DNA from: Myxococcus terminator_A
GTDB lineage: Bacteria; Myxococcota; Myxococcia; Myxococcales; Myxococcaceae
NCBI GenBank assembly: GCA_049194865.1
Contig: JBLZWL010000123.1
Coordinates: 124,001 to 188,000, forward strand
Reading direction: 5' to 3'
DNA: 64,000 bases
Shown: positions 1-8,939 of the stretch, piece by piece
Position numbering within the stretch: the first letter of the stretch is position 1
Layout of the letters: the number at the start of each line of letters is the position of its first letter
Position numbers and translations under genes: made by a program
The notes under the pieces: model-generated
Seen by the model: only the letters and a program-made list of their open reading frames with translations
What the model was told of the DNA's origin: nothing
The model's database searches: none

Positions 1-23
1 GCTCGCCGCGACGTCGGGCTGAC

Positions 24-2525
24 TCAGGCGCTGGTGTCCGAAGGTGGTGTCCCCGCGGACTGGACCTCGGGCACGGCCTCTTCCAGGGCCAGCCGGGCCT
101 CGTCGAAGTCCCGGAGGGCCGAGTCCACGAGCGCTCCCAGCCGCTCGGTGGGCTCCTGCTGTGAGCGTGTCTCCAGCTCCTCGCAGGTCTTGGAGAGACG
201 GGCCGCGCCGAACAGGGCCGCGCTCGAGCGCAGGCTGTGCGCGTGTCGCGTCAGCGCCTCCGCGTCCTGCTCCTCCAGGGCGAGGCGGAACGACGCCAGG
301 TGCTTGTCGGCGTTGCGCAGGAAGTCGCGCACCAGGGTGGTCAGCTCGCTCCGGTCGGAGCCGGTGAGCAGCTCCAACCGCTGGAAGGCCGCCGTGTCGA
401 AGGCGACGGCTGGGGGCGCTGGAGGGGGTTGGAAGCGAGGTGCCTCCGCCGCGTTCTCCAGCGCGGCAACGAGCAGCCCCACTTCCACGGGCTTGGTCAC
501 GAAGTCGTTCATCCCCGCCTGGAGACACAGCTCCTGGTCGCCCTGGATGACACTCGCCGTCATCGCGATGATGCGAGGGTTTCCATAGCGCCGTGCATCC
601 GCGCGGATGCGCCGCGTGGCCTCCAGGCCATCCATCTGGGGCATGTGGACGTCCATGAAGACGACGTCATAGGACTGGCGCTCCAGCGCGCCCAGGGACT
701 CCTCGCCATTGCCCGCGACGTCTGCGTCGTAGCCCAGCTTCTTGAACAGGCGCAGGCCGACCTTCTGGTTGATGGGGTTGTCCTCCACCAGGAGGATTCG
801 CAGCGGCAGGCGCTGGCCCAGGGTGACGTCCAGCTCGGCCACGGGCCGGGTGGGCACCACCTGACCTTTCCGGAGGATGACCTCGAGCGTGAAGGTGGAG
901 CCGACCCCCACGGTGCTCTGGACGCGGATGGTGCCGCCCATCATCTCCGCCAGCCGCAGGCTGATGGCGAGCCCCAGGCCCGTGCCGCCGTAGTGGCGGC
1001 TCGTCGACGCGTCCACCTGGCTGAAGGAGCGGAAGAGGCGGTTCATCCGCTCGGCGGGGATGCCGATGCCCGTGTCCTGGATGGTGATGCGCAAGGGCCA
1101 GCTCCGGGCCTCGGCGTCGGGGCCCGCGTCACCGCGCGAGACGTGGACGGAGACGCCGCCCTCGTGGGTGAACTTGAGCGCGTTGCCCACCAGGTTGACG
1201 ATGACCTGGCGCAGCCGCGTCTTGTCGCCGAGCAGCGCGTCGTGCACGTCCGCATCCACCGAGTGGCGCAGGGTGAGCCCCCGGGTGGCCGCCTGCGGGC
1301 CCAGGAGCCCCAGGCACTCCTTGAGGTTCTGGCGCAGCGAGAAGGACTGGCTGTCCAGCTCGAAGGCGCCGGCTTCAATCTTGGAGAAGTCGAGCAGGTC
1401 ATTGATGAGGTGCAAGAGCGCGTCGCCGCTGGTGTGGATGACGTCGACGCACTCCTGCTGCTCCTCGGTGAGCGACGTCTCGCGCAGGAGCTGGGCCATG
1501 CCGAGCACGCCATTCATGGGCGTGCGAATCTCGTGGCTCATGTTGGCCAGGAAGCTGGACTTGGCGGCGTTGGCGGCGTCGGCCTCCGCGCGCGCGGCGT
1601 CCAGGGCCACGTTCTTCTCGCCCATGGCGGAGAGCGCGTCCTGGGCCTCGGTGACGTCCAGGAAGGCCCACAGCCGGCCGCGCGCGGAGCCCCGGCGCGC
1701 GGGCACGCAGGAGACGGACAGCGTCTGGTGCGGAGCCTCGAAGCGCCAGAGCATGTTGCGCAGCTCGGGCTGGCTGCCGTCGAACATGCGCGCCATCCGC
1801 TCCTCGATTTGCGAGCGGTTCGTCGCGCGCTCACGCAGCGTGGCCATGGCGCGGGACATGAGGTGGGCGGGCACCTGTCCGTCCGGAAGCCCCAGCAGCG
1901 TGGCGCCCGGCTTGTTCACCCACGTCTCCACGCGGTTCTGTTCCAGGAAGACGAGGCCGCAGGGCACCGCGTCGGTGATGGCGTCCACGCGCGCGCGCAG
2001 CGTCTCCGTCGCACCTTCCAAATCACACTCGCGCGCGGCGGTGAGCAGCAGGCCGGCCAGGGCTCGCAGCGCGGCGTGCTCGGCGTGCGTGAAGGGTGAG
2101 GTGCCGTGGCGCAGGAGGAGCAGGGCGCCCTTGCGGTCATCGACGGAGTGCCACGGCAGCACCGCCATCGCCCCGCGCAGCGGCTCCGGGAGCCCGGTGG
2201 CCTGAGGGCCCGGCTCGAAGAAGCACCACTGTGTCTCGCTCAGCACGCCCCGAAAGAGGACCTCACCCAGGTGGGCCAGCCGGGGGCGCGCGGCGGGAGT
2301 ACCCGCAAGCTCGAACACCGTGACAGCGTCGATGCGGCGCAGGCTGACGGCCACGTCCGCGCGACAGGCCTGACGCACCACCTCCAGCACCCGCGCGAGC
2401 TGTCCGCCGTCCCGGACGGACAGGGCCTGCACCGCGGCGACCATCAGCTCCGTCACCGAAGAATCCACGGAGGACGGTACGGAAGTCCCCGGTGGGTCGG
2501 ACGCATCCTTCTGCGACAGGCTCAC
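24..2525 (-). CDS. Hybrid sensor histidine kinase (GAF-PAS-HisKA-HATPase-REC-HPt)
   Basis: An 833-residue phosphorelay protein with no membrane segment, so a cytosolic sensor. Order: GAF-like region (about 35-165), PAS-like region (about 180-295), short Ala-rich coil, HisKA with the phospho-His in NMSHEIRTPMNG (His331), HATPase with N-box near 444 and G-boxes DTGIGIP (484-490) and GGTGLGLA (513-520), receiver with acidic pair near 581-582, phospho-Asp625 in VVFMDVHMP and Lys678, then a C-terminal HPt with its His in AHSLRSSA (His763). All phosphotransfer residues are present, so the His-Asp-His chain looks functional; the final response regulator is not nearby. It starts at a GTG that overlaps the stop of the upstream RsbQ-like hydrolase (GTGA), which implies translational coupling and a shared pathway. 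The signal sensed is unknown. Confidence 0.93.
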   Translation of the reverse strand: MSLSQKDASDPPGTSVPSSVDSSVTELMVAAVQALSVRDGGQLARVLEVVRQACRADVAVSLRRIDAVTVFELAGTPAARPRLAHLGEVLFRGVLSETQWCFFEPGPQATGLPEPLRGAMAVLPWHSVDDRKGALLLLRHGTSPFTHAEHAALRALAGLLLTAARECDLEGATETLRARVDAITDAVPCGLVFLEQNRVETWVNKPGATLLGLPDGQVPAHLMSRAMATLRERATNRSQIEERMARMFDGSQPELRNMLWRFEAPHQTLSVSCVPARRGSARGRLWAFLDVTEAQDALSAMGEKNVALDAARAEADAANAAKSSFLANMSHEIRTPMNGVLGMAQLLRETSLTEEQQECVDVIHTSGDALLHLINDLLDFSKIEAGAFELDSQSFSLRQNLKECLGLLGPQAATRGLTLRHSVDADVHDALLGDKTRLRQVIVNLVGNALKFTHEGGVSVHVSRGDAGPDAEARSWPLRITIQDTGIGIPAERMNRLFRSFSQVDASTSRHYGGTGLGLAISLRLAEMMGGTIRVQSTVGVGSTFTLEVILRKGQVVPTRPVAELDVTLGQRLPLRILLVEDNPINQKVGLRLFKKLGYDADVAGNGEESLGALERQSYDVVFMDVHMPQMDGLEATRRIRADARRYGNPRIIAMTASVIQGDQELCLQAGMNDFVTKPVEVGLLVAALENAAEAPRFQPPPAPPAVAFDTAAFQRLELLTGSDRSELTTLVRDFLRNADKHLASFRLALEEQDAEALTRHAHSLRSSAALFGAARLSKTCEELETRSQQEPTERLGALVDSALRDFDEARLALEEAVPEVQSAGTPPSDTSA

Positions 2526-3325
2526 GAAGCGGCGAGTGCCTGGGCGATGAGCGCGTTGACCTCGTTCGGCGCGGTGAGGTGCGGCAGGTGGCCCTGGTTG
2601 GGGACGTAGTGAATCTGTCCCTTGGGGAGGCTCTTCGCCAGGTACTCGCCCACGTGGTTGGGGACGGCGAAGTCGTGGAGCGGCTGGACGACCCAGGACG
2701 GGACGCTCAGCCGGGTGACCTGCTCGCGGAAGTCGGACTCGAAGATGATGCGAATCACGCCGATGGCGATGTCGGGACGCAGGGCGATGAGGGATTCGGA
2801 GAAGTCCTTGACCACCTCGGGCGTGGCGGAGGGCCCCACCGCGGCCTGCGCGAAACCGCTGGCCCAGGCGTCGAAGTGCTTCTCGATGGTCTCGTAGAGC
2901 GCGTCGATGCCCGGCCGGTCGAAGCCGCCCAGGTAGTCGGGGGCATTGAGGTAGCGCGGGGACGCGCTGATGAAGACCATGCCGCGGAAGAGCTCTGGAC
3001 GCAGCAGCCCCGCGAGCAGGCCAATCATCCCGCTCATGGAGTGGCCCACGTAGAACACGTTGCGCGCCTGGACGGCCTCCAGCACTTCAATCAGGTCCAG
3101 CGCGTAGCTCTCCAGGCCCGCATAACGATGCGGACTGTAGGCCTCCAGGTCGGAGCCCTGCGCGCCGACATGGTCGAACAGGACGATGCGGTGCGTGTCT
3201 TCGAACGCCCGCACCTGATTGCGCCAGGCTGTCTGGTTGGTGCCGAAGCCGTGGGCGAACACGAGCACGTCATCGCCCCGGCCGACGACCTGCACATTGT
3301 TTCGAGAGAGGACCGTCTTGGACAT
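2522..3325 (-). CDS. RsbQ/KAI2-like alpha/beta hydrolase
   Basis: About 267 residues of alpha/beta-hydrolase fold. Visible: oxyanion region AHGFGTNQTAW, nucleophile elbow GHSMSG, acidic residue in VVQPLHDFAVP and catalytic His in NQGHLPHLT, so the Ser-Asp-His triad is complete. Remembered Bacillus RsbQ and plant KAI2/D14 share the same HGFG, GHS and GHxPH layout. In Bacillus, RsbQ acts on a small molecule and activates the PAS phosphatase RsbP in the energy-stress pathway. Here the partner is a GAF/PAS hybrid kinase whose start overlaps this stop codon. I chose the ATG at 3325 (MSKTVLSRNN) because family homology begins there; an upstream in-frame start at 3397 would add 24 residues without similarity. 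No signal peptide. Substrate unknown. Confidence 0.88.
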   Translation of the reverse strand: MSKTVLSRNNVQVVGRGDDVLVFAHGFGTNQTAWRNQVRAFEDTHRIVLFDHVGAQGSDLEAYSPHRYAGLESYALDLIEVLEAVQARNVFYVGHSMSGMIGLLAGLLRPELFRGMVFISASPRYLNAPDYLGGFDRPGIDALYETIEKHFDAWASGFAQAAVGPSATPEVVKDFSESLIALRPDIAIGVIRIIFESDFREQVTRLSVPSWVVQPLHDFAVPNHVGEYLAKSLPKGQIHYVPNQGHLPHLTAPNEVNALIAQALAAS

Positions 3326-3628
3326 GGCCAGGCCAGTGTAACCCAGGCATCCCGCCCACGCGGACCGTGCCCGCATGCCCTCCGGTCGACCACTCAACGA
3401 AAGCGTCGCGCGGACCCACCCTGTGTCGTGGGAACCCCCGAGTGGCTCCAGGTCAGGAAACGTGGGGCGACTCCGCTAGGGCCAAGCTCGGACGGGCCAT
3501 GCCGGACATTGGCCGCGTCGGCCCCGGCACAGACGGACGCGCCATTGTTCGCGTCCGCCCACCATGGTGCCGGTCGGGTTGAGAGGGATTCGGCGGGCGA
3601 TGACAACCGGCGCGGGAGGGGCGCGTTC
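3326..3628. promoter_or_regulatory. Divergent promoter region with an inverted repeat
   Basis: About 300 bases between two divergent genes with no credible gene. It holds a perfect 8-base inverted repeat, CGGACGCG and CGCGTCCG separated by 8 bases (3534-3557), roughly 75 bases before the rightward start. This could be an operator or a 5'-leader hairpin. No clear sigma-70 promoter could be assigned. Confidence 0.4.
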
Positions 3629-6361
3629 ATGGGGTTGGCAATCGTCCTGACGATGGTGGGCATGATGTTGTCGGTCACTCCGGTGGTACCCGAGGCGCGT
3701 AGACCTGGAACCACGGAGTGGAAGCTGAGTCAGCCCGCCACGGGGGCCCAGCTGGAGGGGTACGCCGGAGCGACCAGCGTGCAGCGGGGTGAGTCCATCG
3801 ACATCCACGTCCGGACGGACGGCGCGCGCACGGTGAGCTGGGAGCTGTACCGCATGGGCTATTACGGGGGCACGGGCTCCCGGAAGATGGCGTCGGGAGA
3901 CCCCGTCACCATCGGTCCCCAGCCCACGCCGGGGGTGGACCGGACGACGGGCCTCATCGAATGCCGCTGGCCCGTAAGCTTCACCGTCCCAACGCAGGCG
4001 AGCTGGCCCAGCGGTGTCTACCTGCTCAAGCTGCGGCGCGACGACGGGCCCCAGTCCTACGTCATCTTCGTCATCCGCGCGGACGAGCGGAAGAACACGG
4101 GCGTCGTCCAGATTCCGTTCACCACCTTCCAGGCCTACAACGCGTGGGGCGGCGAGAGCCTCTACACCGACTCCCTGGGGCTGTCCGGAGGCCACGCGAA
4201 GGTCGTCTCGTTCGACCGGCCCTACGTGGATGGCAACGGCGCGGGCGAGTACTTCTACGCCACGCACCACTTCGTGCTGTGGGCGGAGTCGAAGGGCTAC
4301 GAGCTGTCCTACGTCACCAACGTCGACGTGGACCGGGACGCATCGCTGCTGCTGGGACAGCGGCTGTTCATCTCCGTGGGACATGACGAGTACTGGTCCC
4401 GCCCGGCCCGGACGGCGGTGGATGCGGCGCTGGCGTCGGGGGTGAACCTGGCGTTCCTCGGCAGTGACACGAGCTGCTGGCTCATCCGCCTGGAGTCCGC
4501 GAGTGGGGGCGCGTCGCGGCGCAAGCAGGTCTGTTACAAAGACGAGGCCCGCGCGGAGGATCCGCTGGCTGGCACGCCGCTCGTCACCGTCCGCTGGCGC
4601 AACGCGCTGCTCGGTGAGCCGGAGAACGGACTGGTGGGGGTGATGTCCGACGCGTGGGGAATCATTCCCCAGCCGTATGTCGTGCACACGCCTGACGCGT
4701 GGCCCTTCGCCGGCACGGGGCTCGCGCGGGGCGACTCGATTCCCTCCGTCGTGGGCTATGAAATCGACCGCGCATGGACGAACGGTGCGGGTCCGCCAGG
4801 CTTCATCTCGCTGGCGCAGTCTCCGGCCATCAGCAACAGGGGCGAGCCCAACTGGCACACCTCGGGCCTGTACACCGTGCCCTCCGGCGCGTTCGTCTTC
4901 TCCAGTGGTGGCATCTCCTGGTCTCAAGGGCTGTCGCATCCCCAGTTCGCGGACCTCCGCGTGCAGCGCATCACCGACAACGTGATGCGCAAGGCGGGCC
5001 TGGTGCCCACGCTCGACGGGGATACGTTCGGCGCGGGGAACCCTCGGCCGGTGGACCGCACGGGCCAGTCCGCGGGCGTCTCCACGTTCGCCGGGAGCGC
5101 GTTCCAGGAGGGCCTGGTGAATGGCCCCGCGACGCAGGCGCGCTTCCGCAGGCCCGTGGGCGTGGCGGTGGACGGCACGGGTACGGTGTTCATCGCGGAC
5201 ACGGGCAACCACGTGGTGCGACGCATCGCCAATGACGAGGCGCGCACCGTCACCACCATCGCCGGCACGGGCTCGCCGGGCGTGGGTGAGGGGCCGGGTG
5301 CGACGACGGCGCTGCGCTCGCCGGAGTCCATCGCCATCGCCCCGGACGGCACGCTCTACGTGGCCGACACGGGCAACCACCGCATCGTCCGCATTGCCCG
5401 GGGAGGAAGCTGGACGGTGAGCACCTTCGCCGGAGCGAAGGACGGCCGACAGGGCAAGGCCGACGGCGTGGGCACGGCCGCGCGCTTCCAGACGCCTGGC
5501 AGCGCGACGTTCGCGGGCGCGGACCTGTACGTGACGGACACCTTCAACCACCGGCTCGCGCGCATCTCTCCCGAAGGGAAGGTGAGCACGGTGATTGGCA
5601 CCCGGGGCTCCGGCAGCACCAACGGCCCCGCCACCCAGGCCCGCTTCCATCGGCCGACGGCGGTGGCCTTCGGCGGGGGCGCGCTGTGGGTGGTGGACAC
5701 GGGCAACCGGCTCATCCGCCGGGTGGCCATGGATGCCAGCTTCACCACGTCCACCGTGGCTGGCTCCGTCACGGGTGGTTTCGCCGATGGCGCGGGCGGC
5801 GCGGCGCTGTTCCTGCCCATGCTGGGCGCGGCGTACGTGGACGGGCGGCTGCTGCTGACGGACACGGGCAACGAGCGCATCCGCGCGCTCGTCGGAGAAC
5901 AGGTGCGCACGTATGCGGGGACGGGGGCGCATGGCGCGCGCGACGGCGCGGCCGAGAAGGCGACGTTCAGCCTGCCCACGGGCATCGCCGCGCTGCCAGG
6001 GGGAGACGTGCTCGTCGTGGACCAGGGCGCGTCGACGGTGCGCAGGGTGCTAGCGCCGTCGAGCGGTGGAGGGCCGCGCCCCGTGCCGCGCATCACCGGA
6101 GGCCCCTTCGCTGGAGCCGCCGCGCCGCTGGACGTGTTCCTCGATGCGACGACGAGCACGACGACGGAGCCGGGGAGCTGGATTCAGCGCTTCCGGTGGG
6201 ACCTGGGCGATGGCACGACGTCCGACGCGGCGTACCTGGAGCACCGTTACACGGGCGTGGGCCGCTACACCGTCACTCTCACCGCGACGGATGCCAAGGG
6301 GGTGAGTGCGTCCACCACCCAGGTCATCCGCGTGGGCGTGTCCTCGGAGGGCACGCCCTGA
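3629..6361 (+). CDS. Secreted DMFase-like / NHL-propeller / PKD protein
   Basis: About 910 residues. A hydrophobic N-terminus (MGLAIVLTMVGMMLSV) suggests export or membrane anchoring. Residues of about 40-460 resemble the large-subunit C-terminal domain of N,N-dimethylformamidase (motifs LYRMGYYGG, YNAWGGESLY, GHDEYWS). About 480-810 form NHL-type repeats with recurring ADTGNHxxRRI and PxGVAV motifs, likely a six-bladed propeller. The C-terminus is a PKD domain (RFRWDLGDGTTSDAAY). In myxobacteria such multidomain proteins are usually surface-associated; amidase activity on a small amide is not established for this fusion. I chose the ATG at 3629 because it follows a GGGAGGGG purine run and begins the hydrophobic segment. 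The frame stays open upstream to 2492, but that stretch overlaps genes on the other strand. Confidence 0.8.
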   Translation: MGLAIVLTMVGMMLSVTPVVPEARRPGTTEWKLSQPATGAQLEGYAGATSVQRGESIDIHVRTDGARTVSWELYRMGYYGGTGSRKMASGDPVTIGPQPTPGVDRTTGLIECRWPVSFTVPTQASWPSGVYLLKLRRDDGPQSYVIFVIRADERKNTGVVQIPFTTFQAYNAWGGESLYTDSLGLSGGHAKVVSFDRPYVDGNGAGEYFYATHHFVLWAESKGYELSYVTNVDVDRDASLLLGQRLFISVGHDEYWSRPARTAVDAALASGVNLAFLGSDTSCWLIRLESASGGASRRKQVCYKDEARAEDPLAGTPLVTVRWRNALLGEPENGLVGVMSDAWGIIPQPYVVHTPDAWPFAGTGLARGDSIPSVVGYEIDRAWTNGAGPPGFISLAQSPAISNRGEPNWHTSGLYTVPSGAFVFSSGGISWSQGLSHPQFADLRVQRITDNVMRKAGLVPTLDGDTFGAGNPRPVDRTGQSAGVSTFAGSAFQEGLVNGPATQARFRRPVGVAVDGTGTVFIADTGNHVVRRIANDEARTVTTIAGTGSPGVGEGPGATTALRSPESIAIAPDGTLYVADTGNHRIVRIARGGSWTVSTFAGAKDGRQGKADGVGTAARFQTPGSATFAGADLYVTDTFNHRLARISPEGKVSTVIGTRGSGSTNGPATQARFHRPTAVAFGGGALWVVDTGNRLIRRVAMDASFTTSTVAGSVTGGFADGAGGAALFLPMLGAAYVDGRLLLTDTGNERIRALVGEQVRTYAGTGAHGARDGAAEKATFSLPTGIAALPGGDVLVVDQGASTVRRVLAPSSGGGPRPVPRITGGPFAGAAAPLDVFLDATTSTTTEPGSWIQRFRWDLGDGTTSDAAYLEHRYTGVGRYTVTLTATDAKGVSASTTQVIRVGVSSEGTP

Positions 6362-6373
6362 GACAAGGCGGCC

Positions 6374-7768
6374 TCACAGCGCCATGGGCTCGAGCTGGGC
6401 GACGAAGTGCGCCAGCCCCGGGACGGGCGACTCCTGGACCAGCTTCAGTCCGTAGCGGATGGAGGCGCGTCGCCGATGCACCGCGTGGAGGGTCTCCGCC
6501 ACGTACGTCATGTGATGATTCGTATAGGCGCGCCGGGGCACGGCGAGGCGGTACAGCTCCAGGCGCGGGAGCTTCCGGGCGCCGGTGTCGGAGTCCGTCT
6601 CCTCGAAGGCCAGGGCGCCGAGCCCGATGCCTCGGATGGCGCCCTCCCGATAGACCTCCACGCTGAGCACGTCCGCCGGATAGCAGCGCTGGGGAATGTG
6701 CGGCAGGAAGCTGCCCGCGTCGATGAACACGGCGTGCCCGCCGACGGGACAGATGATGGGGATTCCCGCCTCGGCCAGCAGGTCTCCCAGGTAGCGCACC
6801 TGGGCGACGCGGTGGGCGAGATACTCCTCGTCGACCATCTCCCGCAGCCCCTGGGCCAGCGCCTCCAGGTCTCTTCCGGCGAGCCCGCCATAGCTCAGGT
6901 ATCCCTCGAACAGGATGGTCCTGGGCGCGAGCTGGAAGTACAGCGCCTCGGTGCGCAGGGCCACCAGTCCGCCGATGTTCACCAGCGGGTCCTTCTTGCA
7001 ACTGACGATGATGGCGTCAGCGCAGTCCATCATCTGTCGGAGGATTCGCGCACAGCTCCAGTCCTGGTACGCGGCCTCGCGTTGCTGGATGAAGTACGCG
7101 TTCTCCGCCATGCGCGCGGCGTCCAGGAACAGGGGGATGCCGTGCTTGCGGGCGATGCGGGCACAGCCCTGGAGGTTCTCCAGGCTGACGGGCTGGCCAC
7201 CGCCGGAGTTGTTGGTGACGGTGACCATGATGAGCGGGACTCGCTCCCGAGGATGCTGGGACAGCGTCTCCTCCAGCTTCTTCAAGTCGACGTTGCCCTT
7301 GAAGGGCGCCTCCAGCTCCGGATGGAAGGCCTCTTCGACGATGCAGTTCACCGGCGAGGCCCGAGCCTGGAAGATGTGGGCCCGCGTGGTGTCGAAGGGC
7401 ATGTTCATGGGGATGATGTCCCCTTCCCGAGCCAGGGAGCTGAAGACGACGTTCTCCGCGGCGCGGCCCTGGTGCATGGGGATGACGTGGTCGAAGCCGA
7501 GCAGCTCCTGGACGGTCTCCTTGAGCGTGTAGAAGCTGTCGGCGCCCGCATAGGCCTCGTCGCCATTCATCAGCGCCGCCCACTGCGCCTTGCTCATGGC
7601 GCCGGTGCCGGAGTCCGTCAGGAGGTCCAGGTACACGTCCCGGCTCTTGAGCCTGAACATGTTGTAGTGGCTTTCCCTCAAGGCGCTCTCGCGCAGGGCG
7701 CGTGACGGCAGGGAGAGCGGCTCCACCATCCTGATGCGGAACGGCTCGGGCATGACGTGAGGCTTCAT
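6374..7768 (-). CDS. PLP-dependent beta-eliminating lyase, tryptophanase-type
   Basis: 464 residues, the usual length for tryptophanase and tyrosine phenol-lyase. Family motifs: EPFRIRMVEP near the N-terminus, LTDSGTGAM, GDEAYAG, PMHQGRAAEN (PLP phosphate site), LDAARMAENAYFI, Schiff-base Lys259 in VSCKKDPLVNIGG, SYGGLAGRD and PVGGHAVFID. By remembered alignments, overall sequence lies between the two enzymes, but specificity positions follow tryptophanase: Asp126 where phenol-lyase has Thr124, Leu383 where it has Arg381, and His454 where tryptophanase has His463. Likely reaction: L-tryptophan to indole, pyruvate and ammonia; another beta-substituted amino acid is possible. No permease or leader peptide is adjacent. 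The start at 7768 gives the family N-terminus; the frame is open to 7984. Confidence 0.87.
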   Translation of the reverse strand: MKPHVMPEPFRIRMVEPLSLPSRALRESALRESHYNMFRLKSRDVYLDLLTDSGTGAMSKAQWAALMNGDEAYAGADSFYTLKETVQELLGFDHVIPMHQGRAAENVVFSSLAREGDIIPMNMPFDTTRAHIFQARASPVNCIVEEAFHPELEAPFKGNVDLKKLEETLSQHPRERVPLIMVTVTNNSGGGQPVSLENLQGCARIARKHGIPLFLDAARMAENAYFIQQREAAYQDWSCARILRQMMDCADAIIVSCKKDPLVNIGGLVALRTEALYFQLAPRTILFEGYLSYGGLAGRDLEALAQGLREMVDEEYLAHRVAQVRYLGDLLAEAGIPIICPVGGHAVFIDAGSFLPHIPQRCYPADVLSVEVYREGAIRGIGLGALAFEETDSDTGARKLPRLELYRLAVPRRAYTNHHMTYVAETLHAVHRRRASIRYGLKLVQESPVPGLAHFVAQLEPMAL

Positions 7769-8122
7769 CGCGGGCGACTCACTGGTGGAGGTTGGAATTC
7801 CCGTGAAAGCAAAGATGGGGTGCCTCGGGGCTCGTGGACATCGAACCCAGGGACAGGGATGAGAGGGGACGGGCCCGCATGTCTTTGTGGGGTGCGGGTG
7901 GGGGTGGTCGCGGACGTGTCTGTATTTGAGAGGGATTTGCTCGGGCCCGAGGCGTCGACCTGTCGACAATCGTCCCGGGGGCACTGTGTCCGATATGCGT
8001 CGGGCGATGCGTGCGGGCCGACTCGGTCCGACGCGGCCTTGGACCTGGCACTAGGGTCCTCGGCCGTGGAGACAGGGGATGCGGGTCAAGAACGGAGACA
8101 CACGGGAGGAGGGCTCCAGAAG
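7769..8122. promoter_or_regulatory. Divergent intergenic region before the antiporter operon
   Basis: 354 bases between the lyase and the antiporter operon. No credible gene on either strand. It contains GTCGAC-CT-GTCGAC (7954-7967), a short palindromic duplication. A strong ribosome-binding run, GGAGGAGG (8105-8112), precedes the GTG start at 8123. No sigma-54 site with correct -24/-12 spacing was found. Confidence 0.4.
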
Positions 8123-8647
8123 GTGGGGTCCTGGTTCCGTGCGGGCGCATGGAAGAGCGCGGTGGCGCGCGTCGCCTTCGTGAGCCTGGCGTGGTGGGCC
8201 CTGTGTGACGGGGACCCGAAGAGCTTCGCCTTCGGCCTTCCCGTGGTCGTGACTGTGTCGGTGGTGAGCTTCCTCTTGAGTCCGCCCCGGGGCTACGGGT
8301 GGCGACTCACGGAGGTCATCCGCTTCGCCGGCTTCTTCCTCGCGGGCTCCGTCCATGGGGGCTTCGACGTGGCGCGCCGCGCGCTGGCGCCGAGCCTGCC
8401 CATCTCTCCGGTGTTCGTCCGCTATCGGATGCGCCTGCCCGAGGGCGCGCCCCAGACGGTCTTCCGAATCACCCTCAGCCTGATGCCGGGCACGCTGGGC
8501 GCGGACGTGCTCGGGGAGGAGCTGGTGGTGCATGCACTCGTGGACCGGGGCGCGGGCACCCACCACGAGCTGGAGCATCTGGAGTGGCGCGTGTCGCGAC
8601 TCTTCGGACTCGGACTGCCGCCGCCGTCGGAGCCCGTCCATGCATGA
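8123..8647 (+). CDS. mnhE: Na+/H+ antiporter subunit E (MnhE/MrpE/MbhA)
   Basis: 174 residues, normal for the family. Two or three hydrophobic segments occupy the first half (VAFVSLAWWALC, FGLPVVVTVSVVSFLL, FAGFFLAGSVHGGFDVA), followed by the typical soluble half with RITLSLMPGTLGADV, matching the conserved 'slTPGTl' signature. It is the first gene of an eight-gene operon. Start is the GTG at 8123, preceded by GGAGGAGG at about 10 bases; the reading frame is open further upstream, but this RBS and the family N-terminus decide the start. In Mrp complexes this subunit is structural rather than ion-conducting. Confidence 0.88.
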   Translation: MGSWFRAGAWKSAVARVAFVSLAWWALCDGDPKSFAFGLPVVVTVSVVSFLLSPPRGYGWRLTEVIRFAGFFLAGSVHGGFDVARRALAPSLPISPVFVRYRMRLPEGAPQTVFRITLSLMPGTLGADVLGEELVVHALVDRGAGTHHELEHLEWRVSRLFGLGLPPPSEPVHA

Positions 8648-8939
8648 GCTGCGCACGGGCCTGGCCTGCTTCCTGCTCTTGAACATCCTCGCGGGCATGG
8701 TGCGAGTCGTGCGCGGGCCCACGCTCACGGACCGCTTCATCGTGGCGCAGCTCTTCGGGACGACGGGCGTGGGCGTCCTCGTGCTGCTCGCGGCGGACGC
8801 GGGCAGGGACGCGCTGCGGGACGTGGCGCTCGTGTTCGCGCTGCTGGCGCCCGTCACGGTGGTGGCCTTCGTGCGCTTCGCGGTGGGGAGTGACGCGGAC
8901 GGCGCCAGCTCCGGTTCGCGCCAGGAGCCGAAGCCATGA
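8640..8939 (+). CDS. mnhF: Antiporter subunit F (MnhF/MrpF/MbhB)
   Basis: 99 residues with three predicted membrane helices. The signature RVVRGPTLTDRFIVAQLFG is typical of MnhF ('GPt..DRv...'). Starts at the ATG at 8640, overlapping the end of mnhE by 8 bases, so probably coupled. A frame-open stretch upstream is not conserved. Small membrane subunit needed for assembly of Mrp-type complexes. Confidence 0.9.
   Translation: MHELRTGLACFLLLNILAGMVRVVRGPTLTDRFIVAQLFGTTGVGVLVLLAADAGRDALRDVALVFALLAPVTVVAFVRFAVGSDADGASSGSRQEPKP

Noticed and set aside
2492..3628. Extension of the DMFase-like gene to an upstream ATG at 2492
   Set aside because: It would overlap the kinase and hydrolase genes on the other strand and adds about 380 residues without similarity; a signal-like N-terminus and RBS occur at 3629.
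3476..5932. An 818-residue minus-strand open frame opposite the DMFase-like gene
   Set aside because: Composition rich in Arg, His and Ala, no recognisable motif, and the opposite strand has clear NHL and PKD domains.
8046..8063. TGGCAC near 8048 as a sigma-54 promoter for the antiporter operon
   Set aside because: No GC dinucleotide at the required -12 spacing. The same test failed for TGGCAC near 23723.
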